From WVXT01 sp964345635 (GTDB lineage Bacteria > UBA6262 > WVXT01): a stretch of 39,669 bases of DNA. Below, piece after piece: positions 39,060-39,669 of the stretch. The stretch covers positions 1 through 39,669 of the forward strand of contig CAYFRM010000001.1 of the NCBI GenBank assembly GCA_964345635.1. The letters are read 5' to 3'. The notes beneath the pieces are model-generated. The model made no database searches. It had not been told where the DNA came from and was given only the letters and a program-made list of their open reading frames with translations. Within the stretch, counting starts at the first letter, position 1, and every line of letters starts with the position of its first letter. The position numbers and the translations under genes were made by a program.

Positions 39060-39669
39060 TCATTTGATTAATCTCTTCATCTCCCGCACAGCTTTAGCCA
39101 GCCCGACAAATACAGAACGACTAATAATAGAATGTCCGATATTCAAATCTCTCATTCCGGGAATTCTTGCTACCGGTCTTACGTTATCATAATTGAGCCC
39201 ATGGCCAGCATTGAGACGCAACCCCAACTCCACCGCCAGCTTACCCGCCTGCTTCAATTTCTTCAGTTCTTTTACCTGCCTCGCTTTCCCCTTTGCCTCT
39301 GCGTAGGTTCCTGTATGTAGTTCCACGCAATCCGCGCCAACTTCTTTAGCCGCTCTCACCTGTTCCGGCTCCGGGTTAACAAAAATACTGACCAGAATCC
39401 CTTTCTTCCTAAGTATCTTAACCACACCTGCCAATCTTCTCTTCTGCCCCCGGACATCCAGCCCGCCTTCAGTAGTCAACTCTCTCCTCTTTTCAGGAAC
39501 TAAACAGACCTCATCCGGAACGACTCTCAAAGCAATCTCCACAATCTGGGAAGTAGCAGCCATTTCCAGATTAAGTTTTGTTTTAACTATTTTTCTCAAA
39601 GAATAGACATCTCTATCCTGAATATGCCTGCGGTCTTCTCTCAAGTGCACAGTAATTCCCTGCGCCCCT
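39060..39669 (-). CDS. pdxJ: Pyridoxine 5'-phosphate synthase, 5' end cut by window
   Basis: The last ~203 residues of PdxJ (usual length about 240); the frame runs off the right edge through GAQGITVHLREDRRHIQDRD. Motifs present: LNLEMAATSQIVEIAL, DEVCLVPEKRRELTTEGGLDV, VELHTGTYAEA, LRLNAGHGLNYDNV and DLNIGHSIISRSVF. It condenses 1-deoxyxylulose-5-phosphate with 3-amino-1-hydroxyacetone phosphate in vitamin B6 synthesis. The GTG inside the window is not the true start. glmS follows 12 bp downstream. Confidence 0.95.
   Translation of the reverse strand, partial: GAQGITVHLREDRRHIQDRDVYSLRKIVKTKLNLEMAATSQIVEIALRVVPDEVCLVPEKRRELTTEGGLDVRGQKRRLAGVVKILRKKGILVSIFVNPEPEQVRAAKEVGADCVELHTGTYAEAKGKARQVKELKKLKQAGKLAVELGLRLNAGHGLNYDNVRPVARIPGMRDLNIGHSIISRSVFVGLAKAVREMKRLIK

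Noticed and set aside
38115..39071. 318-codon plus-strand reading frame
   Set aside because: Lies fully antisense to glmS, with composition expected of a reverse shadow; no motif found.

Overview
This 39.7 kb window is a dense bacterial chromosome segment. Every convincing protein gene and both tRNAs lie on the minus strand, so genes read from high to low coordinates. Spacing is tight, with several ATGA, GTGA or TAATG junctions and mostly strong AGGAGG-type ribosome sites. No transposase, phage, plasmid or CRISPR genes were seen. The family mix suggests an uncultivated Gram-negative lineage near the PVC superphylum, perhaps Omnitrophota-like: a Minf_1886-type protein typical of Planctomycetes/Verrucomicrobia, DUF6485, DUF3467, DUF1844, a bacterial endonuclease Q, and an outer-membrane TolC system. 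This assignment is inference, since there is no rRNA or marker phylogeny here.

Layout from the left edge. (1) 95-5989: one transcription unit with an ECF-type promoter (TGTAAC, 17 bp, CGTCTA), then ECF sigma factor, zinc-type anti-sigma factor, Spy/CpxP-like periplasmic protein, TolC-like channel, membrane-fusion protein and MacB-like ABC transporter, closed by a hairpin terminator. It looks like a self-sensing envelope-stress or efflux operon. (2) 6003-6110: a large REP-like inverted repeat. (3) 6116-10393: GT4 glycosyltransferase, GH65 disaccharide phosphorylase and beta-phosphoglucomutase (disaccharide to beta-glucose-1-P to glucose-6-P), then tRNA-Glu(CTC). (4) 10420-18996: RmuC, iron-type alcohol dehydrogenase and two consecutive UvrD-like helicase/PD-(D/E)XK nucleases (AddAB/AdnAB type). 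(5) 19097-23925: transaldolase, endonuclease Q, VanZ-like protein, three small conserved proteins of unknown function and a stand-alone Fe-S PD-(D/E)XK nuclease. (6) 23984-28842: LemA, TPM-domain protein, a degenerate nucleotidyltransferase-like protein, M48 lipoprotein protease, SDR oxidoreductase and two small membrane proteins. (7) 28999-39669: tRNA-Gln(CTG), DUF1844, GltX, HisG, RimI-TsaB-TsaE, ThiL, a small membrane protein, Nnr, AcpS, GlmS and 5'-truncated PdxJ, which are core housekeeping functions.

The most unusual feature is the non-coding DNA. At least five families of short palindromic repeats fill the gaps. One family (GGGGACACAATACTT, GGGGACAGGTAC, GGGGTCAGAGTCA cores) lies at gene edges so tightly that it supplies or overlaps start codons (addA-like gene, tsaE) and stop codons or C-terminal residues (transaldolase, lemA, DUF2784 gene). 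Two intergenic gaps are each almost filled by a ~190-230 bp imperfect foldback element; the two share a 24-bp terminal segment. No encoded mobilising enzyme is present in the window.

No wholly new multi-gene system can be proven from sequence alone. The best candidates for a second look are the sigma/sensor/efflux operon, the repair-rich block (RmuC, paired helicase-nucleases, EndoQ, PD-(D/E)XK nuclease with small unknowns), and the repeats exapted as gene termini.
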